From the NCBI GenBank assembly GCA_023394255.1, contig JAEXAZ010000318.1, positions 1 to 7,512 of the forward strand: a stretch of DNA of 7,512 nucleotides, written 5' to 3'. Positions 1-5,474 of this stretch are shown in pieces; the first letter of the stretch is position 1; every line of letters begins with the position of its first letter. This DNA comes from Bacillota bacterium (GTDB lineage Bacteria; Bacillota; Clostridia; Oscillospirales; Ruminococcaceae). The notes beneath the pieces are model-generated. The model was not told the origin of the DNA. It made no database searches and was given only the letters and a program-made list of their open reading frames with translations. A program made the position numbers and the translations under genes.

Positions 1-215
1 TGCTGTGCAATACCACAGGCGAGCAGGCTGATAGGATTTACCGCCAGATCCTGAACGCTGTGGAACATTATAATGAGCGACATATCCCCAAAATTGATAT
101 CGCAATCGGGATGGAAAAGACGAACACGGACGATCCGGTAAGTTTTGACGAGCTGTTTGATCTCGCGGATAAAAAAATGTATGAAAACAAAAAGATGGAG
201 AAATGCGGCAATTAA
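1..215 (+). CDS. GGDEF-domain protein (diguanylate cyclase), C-terminal end only
   Basis: The open frame enters from the left edge (first full codon at base 3) and ends at TAA 213-215, leaving about 70 residues. The segment IDIAIGMEK followed by DELFDLADKKMYENKK matches the last strand and last helix of GGDEF domains, where a 'D.L...AD.AMY.AK' pattern is nearly invariant. Family knowledge: such domains make cyclic di-GMP from two GTP. The catalytic GG(D/E)EF loop and any sensor or membrane segments lie upstream of the window, so activity and input cannot be judged. The protein ends only 12 residues after the MYENKK signature, so no EAL or other domain follows. A strong terminator starts 5 bases after the stop. 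The family call is fairly sure; the function of this copy is unknown. Confidence 0.8.
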   Translation, partial: LCNTTGEQADRIYRQILNAVEHYNERHIPKIDIAIGMEKTNTDDPVSFDELFDLADKKMYENKKMEKCGN

Positions 216-219
216 ATAA

Positions 220-258
220 AAAGACCCGGAATTCCTTTTCAAGGAATTCCGGGTCTTT
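220..258. terminator. Bidirectional intrinsic terminator between convergent genes
   Basis: A perfect 18-bp inverted repeat (AAAGACCCGGAATTCCTT, 220-237; complement 241-258) has a 3-base loop, TTC. The arms end in AAA/TTT, so either strand gives a GC-rich hairpin with a short U stretch. It lies between the GGDEF stop (215) and the transporter stop (267 on the - strand), where one terminator can serve both genes. The U-tract is short (UUU, then C), but the stem is very stable. Confidence 0.85.
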
Positions 259-266
259 CGCCATAA

Positions 267-1613
267 TTATCCGATTCCGCCGTAGAAGATTCCAAGTATA
301 AACACGGCAAGGGTAAGGCCACAGAACACGAATCTGCTCATCGGTTCAAACCAGGCCCCAATTGGCTTTTGACGGCCCTTTTGGGCGGCTTCCCGCGCAA
401 ACTTGGGCCCGCAGATCCAGAAAAAGAGGATTCCGGCAAGCAATGCGCCCAACGGGCAGACATAAATGGAAACCACGTCCATCCAGCCGCCGACGATGCC
501 TTCAATGCAGACACCGATGACCGCCGAGACAGCCGCAATGGACAGAACGGCTTTACTGCGCGAAAATCCGAGTTTTGCCTGCATGGTTTCAATAGGCGCT
601 TCAAACAGATTCACCAAAGAGGTGAGCCCGGCAAACAGGACAGCCAGGAAAAATATGATCATAAACAGATAGCCCATCGGCATCTGCTTGAACACTTCCG
701 GCATGGTGATAAACATCAGCGGAGGGCCGGACGCCGGGTCCAGCTGATAGACAAAGACGGCAGGGAGAATGACCAGCGCAGCCAGCATCGCGGCAATTGC
801 GTCGAATAAGGCGACGTTTTTCGCGCTGCTGATGACATCTTCTGAATCTTTCAAATAGGAGCCATAAACAAGGGTTCCGTTGCCTGCAAGCGACAACGAG
901 AAAAATGCCTGGCCGAGTGCGAACACCCATGTTTTCGGTTGCGCGAGGGCGTCCCACTTGGGGACAAACATGAAGCGGTAGCCTTCGATGGCGCCGGGCA
1001 GAGTGGCAACGCGGATTCCGAGAGCAATAAACATCAGGAAAAATAGCGGCATCATGACCTTGTTGATTTTTTCAATTCCGGAGGAGACGCCGGCGATCAT
1101 GACGGTAAAGCACAATGCCAGACCGATCAGCTGCCAGCTTACACTGCCGAATGAACCGGCAATCGAACCGAAATAGGCGCCGCTGTCAGTATTGTTGAAT
1201 GCGGAACCGGTGAGGGAACCGACCAGAAACCGAATAATCCATCCAATTACCACGGAATAACCGATAGCAAGCGCCAGGGAGCCCAGAACCGGTATTGCGC
1301 CGATTGCCTCGCCGATCTTGCCGTTTTTGCCGCTATGTTCAAACGCTTTGCGGAAAGCCCCCAACGGACCTGTGCGCATTGCACGGCCAAATGACATTTC
1401 GCCGACAACCCCGGTGAAGCCGATGACAATCACAAAGAGAAAATATGGAATCAGGAAAGCGGCGCCGCCAAACTGGCCGACGCGATAGGGGAACAGCCAG
1501 ACATTGCCCATACCTACCGCCGAACCGATACAGGCGAGAATAAAGCCCCATTTGGTGGAAAATGTGTCGCGCGATTTGACATCTGAATTTTTGCTGTGTT
1601 CTGTCTTTGCCAT
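267..1613 (-). CDS. Sodium-dependent amino-acid transporter, NSS/SNF family (TnaT/MhsT-like)
   Basis: 448 residues. The GSAVGMGNVWLFPY segment (residues 30-43) is the NSS TM1 signature around the unwound substrate site. ALGQAFFSLSLAGNGTLVY (232-250) matches TM6, and AGLTS (328-332) matches the TM8 stretch carrying the Na2-site Thr/Ser of LeuT. The length and end after about 11 hydrophobic segments fit short bacterial NSS proteins such as TnaT and MhsT, which lack TM12. Family members import hydrophobic or aromatic amino acids with Na+. Since it follows tnaA on the same strand (122-bp gap), tryptophan is the likely substrate; that is inference. ATG is preceded by GAGAGGTG at good spacing. Odd: the position of the LeuT gate arginine R30 (LRFP) is Leu40 (WLFPYR); the next-but-two residue is Arg44. 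Confidence 0.92.
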   Translation of the reverse strand: MAKTEHSKNSDVKSRDTFSTKWGFILACIGSAVGMGNVWLFPYRVGQFGGAAFLIPYFLFVIVIGFTGVVGEMSFGRAMRTGPLGAFRKAFEHSGKNGKIGEAIGAIPVLGSLALAIGYSVVIGWIIRFLVGSLTGSAFNNTDSGAYFGSIAGSFGSVSWQLIGLALCFTVMIAGVSSGIEKINKVMMPLFFLMFIALGIRVATLPGAIEGYRFMFVPKWDALAQPKTWVFALGQAFFSLSLAGNGTLVYGSYLKDSEDVISSAKNVALFDAIAAMLAALVILPAVFVYQLDPASGPPLMFITMPEVFKQMPMGYLFMIIFFLAVLFAGLTSLVNLFEAPIETMQAKLGFSRSKAVLSIAAVSAVIGVCIEGIVGGWMDVVSIYVCPLGALLAGILFFWICGPKFAREAAQKGRQKPIGAWFEPMSRFVFCGLTLAVFILGIFYGGIG

Positions 1614-1653
1614 ATCAATTCACCTCTCATTCAAAACTGATACCTGAAACAGA

Positions 1654-1709
1654 CTGCGCCCCAAATGCGCGATGGACTTGTTCAGCTCAATGCAGCATTT
1701 GGGGCGCAG
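1654..1709. repeat. 15-bp perfect inverted repeat in the tnaA-transporter gap
   Basis: CTGCGCCCCAAATGC (1654-1668) is exactly repeated in inverse at 1695-1709 with a 26-base loop. In the mRNA (- strand) it forms a GC-rich hairpin between tnaA and the transporter. It is not followed by a U-tract in that direction, so it is more likely an RNA-stabilising or processing hairpin, or a leaky attenuator, than a full terminator. No separate promoter for the transporter was evident in this gap. Confidence 0.7.
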
Positions 1710-1735
1710 AATCGTTCCTGCTTTCTGTGCGGGGA

Positions 1736-3133
1736 TTATTCTTCTATGGGAGCGAGGGACGCCTGGAAGTGGCGAAGAATCGGAGGCTCCCAGGTGATTT
1801 TGTAACCGTGCCTGATTTCGTGCGCCCTTTTCTTGATGGCAATCAGAGCATCCGCCATGATATCAAAATGGGCCTGTGTATACACGCGGCGGGGAACTGC
1901 CAGACGGGTAAATTCAAAGTCCGCGTGGAGTTGTTTGCCGGTGTCCGGGTCATTTCCGAGCATATAAGAGCCGATGTCACAGGCGCGGATGCCGGCTTCC
2001 TTATAAAGCTCAACGCCCAATACTTGGCCGGGGAATTCATAATAGGGAATCTGGGGGAACATTGCTTTCGCGTCCACAAATACGCCATGTCCGCCCACCG
2101 GGGACTGATAGGGGATGCCGGCATCGTCGAGCAGGGAGGCAAGGTATTCCATCTGGCCGATGCGGTATTTCAGATAGCTTTCGTCCAGCCCTTCCCGCAG
2201 ACCGATGGCAAGCGCCTCAAGGTCGCGTCCCGCAAGGCCGCCGTAAGTAATGAAGCCCTCAAAGCTGATGCAGTTCGCTTTGATCTTCATGATCAGGTCG
2301 GCGTTTTTGGACTGGTCTTTAATGCCGATCAGGCCGCCCATGTTGACAATTGTATCTTTTTTTGCCGACATTGTAAACATGTCTGCGTAAGTAAACATCT
2401 TGCGGATAATTTCCATGATGGACATGTCCCTGCACGTCTCTTCATCACGTTTGACAAAATAGGCGTTTTCGGCATAACGTGCGGCATCGATGTCCAACGG
2501 GATCCCGTATTTTTTGCAGATTTCGGAGACATCTTTCATGTTCTGCATGGAAACCGGCTGGCCGCCCGCGGAGTTGTTGGTGATTGTCATGACCACCAGG
2601 CCGATATTTTCCGCACCGTGTTCCCGAATCAGCTGTTCCAGCTTCACGACGTCCATGTTTCCTTTGAATTTGCACCGTTTTGAAGGGTCTTTCGCCTCTT
2701 CCACCACGCAGTCGATTGCGCGCGCGCCCGCGAGTTCCACATGCGCGCGGGTGGTATCGAAAAACATGTTGGAGATTGCGAACTGCCCCTTGTGCAAGAA
2801 GGACGGAAAGAGCACTTTTTCAGCCGCGCGGCCCTGATGGACAGGCTGTATGTAATCATAACCGAAGATTTCCTGCGCGGTTTCCACCAGCTTAAAATAG
2901 CTGGAAGCGCCGGCGTAGGCTTCGTCTCCGCGCATAACGCCTGCCCATTGCTCCTGGCTCATGGCGTTTGTGCCGGAGTCGGTCAGCAGGTCAATGTAAA
3001 CATCTTCCCCCCTCAGATTGAACAGGTTGTAATGTGCCGCCGCAATTTTCTGTTCCCGTTCCTCGCGGGTGGTCATTTTGATGGTTTCCACCATTTTAAT
3101 CCGGAAGGGTTCAGGGGTATATTTGATTGCCAT
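1736..3133 (-). CDS. tnaA: Tryptophanase (L-tryptophan indole-lyase)
   Basis: 465 residues, full length for the family (E. coli TnaA is 471). PLP-dependent cytoplasmic enzyme that splits L-tryptophan into indole, pyruvate and ammonia. Visible landmarks: YIDLLTDSGTNAMS (46-59), DEAYAGAS (70-77), the PLP phosphate-binding HQGRAAE (99-105), and MSAKKD (255-260) with Lys259 as the expected Schiff-base lysine. The close relative tyrosine phenol-lyase is rejected on three positions: Asp126 (FFDTT; Thr in TPL), Ile387 (CDIGS; the phenol-binding Arg381 in TPL) and His455 (LRHF; Phe in TPL). All three match tryptophanase. ATG has AAGGAGG upstream at good spacing. A consensus promoter lies about 120 bp upstream. 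Likely co-transcribed with the NSS transporter downstream; a YheO-like regulator is divergent. Confidence 0.96.
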   Translation of the reverse strand: MAIKYTPEPFRIKMVETIKMTTREEREQKIAAAHYNLFNLRGEDVYIDLLTDSGTNAMSQEQWAGVMRGDEAYAGASSYFKLVETAQEIFGYDYIQPVHQGRAAEKVLFPSFLHKGQFAISNMFFDTTRAHVELAGARAIDCVVEEAKDPSKRCKFKGNMDVVKLEQLIREHGAENIGLVVMTITNNSAGGQPVSMQNMKDVSEICKKYGIPLDIDAARYAENAYFVKRDEETCRDMSIMEIIRKMFTYADMFTMSAKKDTIVNMGGLIGIKDQSKNADLIMKIKANCISFEGFITYGGLAGRDLEALAIGLREGLDESYLKYRIGQMEYLASLLDDAGIPYQSPVGGHGVFVDAKAMFPQIPYYEFPGQVLGVELYKEAGIRACDIGSYMLGNDPDTGKQLHADFEFTRLAVPRRVYTQAHFDIMADALIAIKKRAHEIRHGYKITWEPPILRHFQASLAPIEE

Positions 3134-3256
3134 GATACATTTCCTCCTTAGTTGAATACCCCGGTCATCATTTCGACTAGCGGACAGTATTCATGGCATG
3201 TTCAGTTTATTTGGTTTGTGTGAGAATGCCGCGCGCTGACTGTCTCATTTGAGATA
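3134..3256 (-). promoter_or_regulatory. tnaA 5' leader, without a TnaC-like peptide
   Basis: From the predicted start point near 3250 to the ATG the leader is about 117 bases. The + strand of this segment has no CCA, so the leader RNA has no UGG codon in any frame. A TnaC-type leader peptide with its essential Trp is therefore absent. Only tiny open frames occur (13, 7 and 5 codons), none with a convincing ribosome binding site. The strong AAGGAGG at 3143-3149 belongs to tnaA. Confidence 0.6.
3243..3254. promoter_or_regulatory. Small dyad at the tnaA start point (possible operator)
   Basis: TCTCATTTGAGA is a 5-bp inverted repeat with a 2-base centre. It begins just downstream of the tnaA -10 box and covers the predicted transcription start, a place where a bound repressor would block initiation. 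It is short and could be chance. Confidence 0.3.
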
Positions 3257-3285
3257 ATATTATCATCGATATAAAATATTGTCAA
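3257..3285 (-). promoter_or_regulatory. Sigma-A-type promoter of tnaA
   Basis: On the - strand: TTGACA (3285-3280, perfect -35), a 17-bp spacer, then TAATAT (3262-3257) as -10. Start is expected near 3250. This is the best promoter match in the window and is correctly placed for the tnaA-transporter operon. Confidence 0.85.
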
Positions 3286-3460
3286 GAAAAAATAATAAAA
3301 TTATCACTAAATTTATAAACAAATTATTTATATTGTGGTATATTACACAATATACGACATAAAATTGTTATTAATACAATAAAATATAATTAACGCAATA
3401 ATAAAATATGCGATAAAAGAATAAAATATTCTAAATTTTTATCACAGTAATAATTTTTTT
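3263..3460. other. AT-rich divergent intergenic region with phased repeats
   Basis: About 200 bp of very AT-rich DNA between the two divergent promoters, with no gene. AATAAAATAT occurs at 3378-3387, 3400-3409 and 3420-3429, starts 22 and 20 bp apart (about two helical turns). The shortened form ATAAAATAT recurs at 3271-3279 inside the tnaA promoter spacer. The pattern suits a curved segment or a series of regulator sites, but in such AT-rich DNA some repetition is expected by chance. Confidence 0.45.
3329..3354. promoter_or_regulatory. 26-bp dyad with CRP-like geometry
   Basis: TATATTGTG (3329-3337), 8 bases, then CACAATATA (3346-3354): nine perfect base pairs. The TGTG-N8-CACA core has the same half-site bases and spacing as CRP/FNR-superfamily operators. 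Its centre lies about 91 bp upstream of the predicted tnaA start and about 155 bp upstream of that of the divergent regulator. The binding protein is unknown; it could also be the site of the YheO-like protein. Confidence 0.5.
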
Positions 3461-3461
3461 G

Positions 3462-3490
3462 TTGCCCCTGCCCGGTTTCTATGCTATGAT
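3462..3490 (+). promoter_or_regulatory. Promoter of the YheO-like regulator gene
   Basis: TTGCCC (3462-3467), 17-bp spacer, TATGAT (3485-3490). Start is expected near 3497. A GCCGG/CCGGC hairpin (3499-3514) would stand at the very 5' end of the transcript. Confidence 0.65.
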
Positions 3491-3545
3491 AAAGAAAAGC
3501 CGGCGGCGTCCGGCAAAATTTTCAAGCAAATGCGGATGGTGAATC

Positions 3546-4283
3546 ATGAACAGAGTTCTCTTGAGGCAATATACCAGGCTTGTTCAATTTTTGACGCAGG
3601 TGCTCGGCCCGGATTATGAGATTGCGCTGCATGATATCAGCGAAAAATCCAGCTCTGTCGCCGCAATTGCCAACGGCTATATCAGCGGGCGTACGGTTGG
3701 CGCGCCGCTGACCAGTATGGCGCTGAAAGCAATTGCCGACAAAAGCTATCTGGAGGAAGATTTTAAAATCAATTATAGTGGGGTTACAAACGGGAACAAA
3801 GTGCTTAGATCCTCCACCATGTATATCAAGGATGACGCGGGGAAGCTTGTAGGTCTGCTCTGTATCAATTTTGACGACAGCCGTTTTCAGGAGCTGAGTA
3901 CCAAGCTGTTTCAGCTGTGCCATCCGGACGCGTTTGTGGAGCAGAATATTGTTGTGCGCGGCGACCTGCTGGAAACGGAGAAGCTCCACAATGAGGAACA
4001 GGAGCAATATCCCAATTCGATTGCCGCGATTACCGACAGCACCATTCGGGAGGCCGTACTGGAGGATGGCGTTCCGGCCGACCGGCTGACGCAGGAAGAG
4101 AAATTGCGGATTGTGGAGCGGCTGGATGAGAAAGGGGTGTTCCTGCTCAAAGGCGCGGTTGGATATGTCGCAAAGGAACTGCACAGCTCCCCGGCCACCA
4201 TCTACCGCTATCTGAGCAAACTCCGCAGGGAGGGCACAAAAGAATCCCCTGTGAAAGATGGGCCGGAAAGAGACAGCGAATGA
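3546..4283 (+). CDS. YheO/DauR-like PAS-HTH transcriptional regulator
   Basis: 245 residues, a normal length for the family. The N-terminal half (about 6-125) matches the YheO-type PAS domain: LGPDYEIALHDIS (20-32), then SSTMYIKDDAGKLVGLLCINFD (89-110), a conserved sensor strand pair. The C-terminal part (about 165-228) is the YheO-type helix-turn-helix, clearest in GVFLLKGAVGYVAKELHSS and the recognition helix PATIYRYLSKLR. DauR, a characterised relative, controls D-arginine use; others sit beside amino-acid genes. The divergent placement facing tnaA suggests it senses tryptophan or a related compound and controls the tnaA operon; that is inference. The start is ATG 3546 with only a weak GGTGA upstream, consistent with low expression. 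No clear terminator follows. Confidence 0.88.
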   Translation: MNRVLLRQYTRLVQFLTQVLGPDYEIALHDISEKSSSVAAIANGYISGRTVGAPLTSMALKAIADKSYLEEDFKINYSGVTNGNKVLRSSTMYIKDDAGKLVGLLCINFDDSRFQELSTKLFQLCHPDAFVEQNIVVRGDLLETEKLHNEEQEQYPNSIAAITDSTIREAVLEDGVPADRLTQEEKLRIVERLDEKGVFLLKGAVGYVAKELHSSPATIYRYLSKLRREGTKESPVKDGPERDSE

Positions 4284-4361
4284 TGCGGATAAGATAAACA
4301 AAGACCGCTGCGGAATACCTGATATGCTACCCTCAGATAGGGGAGTGAAGAGAAAAAACAC

Positions 4362-4527
4362 TGTACAGTCTGGGGGTAAGTTTATGCACAGAACATACAG
4401 CAGGGAGACAAAATTATCAGCGGTTCTGGATTATCTGTCCGGGAAAGGTTCACTGCGGGAGATGTATGAGAGATATGGAATAGGGGATTCCCGGCAGTTC
4501 AGAAAATGGCTAAAAGCGTATTGGTGA
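4362..4527 (+). pseudogene. Insertion-sequence remnant: N-terminal HTH of an IS3-type OrfA
   Basis: An ATG at 4384, with GGGGGTAAG upstream, opens a 47-codon frame ending at TGA 4525-4527. The product (YSRETKLSAVLDYLSGKGS, then LREMYERYGIGDSRQFRKWLKAY) has the sequence pattern of the helix-turn-helix at the start of IS3-family OrfA transposase subunits. It stops straight after the WLKAY helix, where a complete OrfA continues for about 40-60 residues and is followed by an integrase OrfB. Neither is present in any nearby frame. TGTACAGTCTGGGGG at 4362 could be the left terminal repeat of the element, as IS3 ends start with TG. Most likely a decayed fragment; a small free-standing HTH protein is the alternative. 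The frame extends upstream to 4258, but that part overlaps the regulator gene and looks non-coding. Confidence 0.55.
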
Positions 4528-4555
4528 ATCTCAATAACGAGATCAACTCTTTTTT
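4528..4555 (+). terminator. Weak possible terminator after the HTH fragment
   Basis: ATCTC (4528-4532) and GAGAT (4539-4543) form a 5-bp stem, and six T residues follow at 4550-4555, but with a 6-base gap. An alternative GAG/CTC hairpin (4539-4549) directly abuts the T run. Both are weak. Confidence 0.3.
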
Positions 4556-4580
4556 GTGAATCATTCTTGGGGCAAACCGG

Positions 4581-4609
4581 ATGACAAAGTGGGAAATGTG
4601 TGCTATAGT
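4581..4609 (+). promoter_or_regulatory. Promoter of the GntR-family gene
   Basis: ATGACA (4581-4586), 17-bp spacer ending in TGC (extended -10), then TATAGT (4604-4609). Start is expected near 4616, about 68 bases before the first ATG (4684). Confidence 0.6.
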
Positions 4610-4617
4610 TATAACTA
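4606..4617. promoter_or_regulatory. Palindrome over the -10/start of the GntR gene (possible autoregulatory operator)
   Basis: TAGTTATAACTA is a perfect 12-bp palindrome overlapping the -10 box and predicted start. GntR proteins often bind GT...AC dyads and repress their own gene. Here the GT and AC are 4 bases apart rather than the commoner 2-3, so the assignment is tentative. Confidence 0.4.
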
Positions 4618-4683
4618 AGAAATGAATAATATATGAATTGAAAGCACACGGCGAAATCCTCTATTTGGAAAAAGGCAGGTGAA

Positions 4684-4742
4684 ATGCGATCGCCACTCAG
4701 AAATACGAAATAAAAACGGTTGCCAATGTTGTAACCGAACGC
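4684..4742 (+). other. Displaced N-terminal coding of the GntR gene (apparent -1 base frameshift)
   Basis: A ribosome binding site (AAAGGCAGGTG) precedes ATG 4684, but that frame stops after 9 codons. The frame of the GntR protein is open from 4683 and reads ATQKYEIKTVANVVTERLRE, which resembles the first helix of GntR proteins, yet it has no ATG, GTG, TTG or CTG before TTG 4743. One extra base after ATG 4684 (ATG-GCG instead of ATG-CG) would join the start to the reading frame. Confidence 0.6.
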
Positions 4743-5363
4743 TTGCGGGAGGATATCATCAACGGCATGTACAAATCGGGCGAACATATCGCAATCAGCG
4801 AAATCGCACAACGGTACGAAGTGAGCCATATGCCGGTGCGTGAGGCGTTTCAGTGTCTTAAGGGCGAGGGGCTTCTCGAGCTCAAACAATATAAGGGGGC
4901 CCGTGTCCTCTCGGTGAGCATACGGGATGTGGGACACATCTACGATATCCGCATGATGGCGGAAATCCTTATTCTGTCTGGCGTAATAGCCAGTGATTAT
5001 GGTGATGAATTTCTCGAAAAACTCAGCGATATTAACAAAAAAGTCGATTTTTCCCTCCCTCCCGACGAGCTTAATGCACGCTATCAGGAGATCAACAATG
5101 AGTTCCACTATTTTATGTTTACCAAGTGCGAAAACCGACGTGCCGTCGACATGTACACCTTTTACTCCAACCTCTTTCGGGCACTAAAGAAGAAATATCC
5201 GAACACACCGGAAGAGATCAGCGCGGCCTACGCCGAACACGAGCTGATCATCGAGGCGCTCCGCCGTCGGGACGCCGAGACACTGCATCGCCTGGTGGAA
5301 CAGCACGCAACCCGTGCCAAACATGTTTTGATTGGAAAAATGCAAGCGGACTGTGATAATTAA
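4743..5363 (+). CDS. GntR-family regulator, FadR/FCD subfamily (N-terminus disrupted)
   Basis: 206 residues from TTG 4743. The winged HTH is clear: ISEIAQRYEVSHMPVREAFQCLKGEGLLE (18-46), with the near-invariant PVREA. The C-terminal FCD ligand domain (about 65-200) keeps the usual metal-site histidines: His122 (NEFHYF), His166 (AEHELIIEAL) and His188 (EQHATRA). Such proteins bind small carboxylates and usually repress nearby catabolic or transport genes. The tctBCA transporter 111 bp downstream on the same strand is the obvious target, and palindromes in that gap are candidate operators. TTG 4743 has no ribosome binding site and would cut off half of the first DNA-binding helix; the natural start was probably ATG 4684 in a frame now shifted by one base. 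The family is sure; whether this copy is functional is open. Confidence 0.85.
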   Translation: MREDIINGMYKSGEHIAISEIAQRYEVSHMPVREAFQCLKGEGLLELKQYKGARVLSVSIRDVGHIYDIRMMAEILILSGVIASDYGDEFLEKLSDINKKVDFSLPPDELNARYQEINNEFHYFMFTKCENRRAVDMYTFYSNLFRALKKKYPNTPEEISAAYAEHELIIEALRRRDAETLHRLVEQHATRAKHVLIGKMQADCDN

Positions 5364-5373
5364 TTTTCATATC

Positions 5374-5393
5374 TGATATTTGATCAAATATCA
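5374..5393. promoter_or_regulatory. Perfect 20-bp palindrome upstream of tctB (candidate operator 1)
   Basis: TGATATTTGATCAAATATCA (5374-5393) is fully self-complementary. It lies 10 bases after the GntR stop. It is not followed by a T run, so it is not a terminator. A possible weak -10 (TAAAAT, 5411-5416) would place the site across the -35 region of a tctB promoter. Confidence 0.6.
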
Positions 5394-5434
5394 ATAATCA
5401 TATTTCACTCTAAAATGAATTAAATTTTGTATTT

Positions 5435-5448
5435 TTTGATCAAATATC
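5435..5448. promoter_or_regulatory. Second TTTGATCAAA site upstream of tctB (candidate operator 2)
   Basis: TTTGATCAAATATC at 5435-5448 repeats 14 bases of the first site exactly. The palindromic core is TTTGATCAAA; the left flank (TTTT) has lost the match. The centres are 56 bp apart. It stands 13 bases before the tctB ribosome binding site. Two related dyads around a promoter is a common repressor arrangement. Confidence 0.55.
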
Positions 5449-5474
5449 TAATTTAAAGAAAGGAGGAATTGAAT

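Noticed and set aside
1607..2683. Long open frame (358 codons) on the + strand opposite tnaA
   Set aside because: It is antisense to a clear tryptophanase, has no recognisable motif and no ribosome binding site; it follows from the codon pattern of tnaA.
1736..3133. Tyrosine phenol-lyase instead of tryptophanase
   Set aside because: Asp126, Ile387 and His455 match tryptophanase; TPL has Thr, Arg and Phe at these positions.
3208..3249. 13-codon open frame in the tnaA leader (MRQSARGILTQTK) as a TnaC analogue
   Set aside because: It would begin at the transcript start with no ribosome binding site, and it has no Trp.
3522..4361. 279-codon - strand frame opposite the YheO-like gene
   Set aside because: Shadow of a well-supported + strand gene; no family resemblance.
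5374..5393. 20-bp palindrome as the terminator of the GntR gene
   Set aside because: AT-rich stem with no usable loop and no T run after it; an operator fits better.
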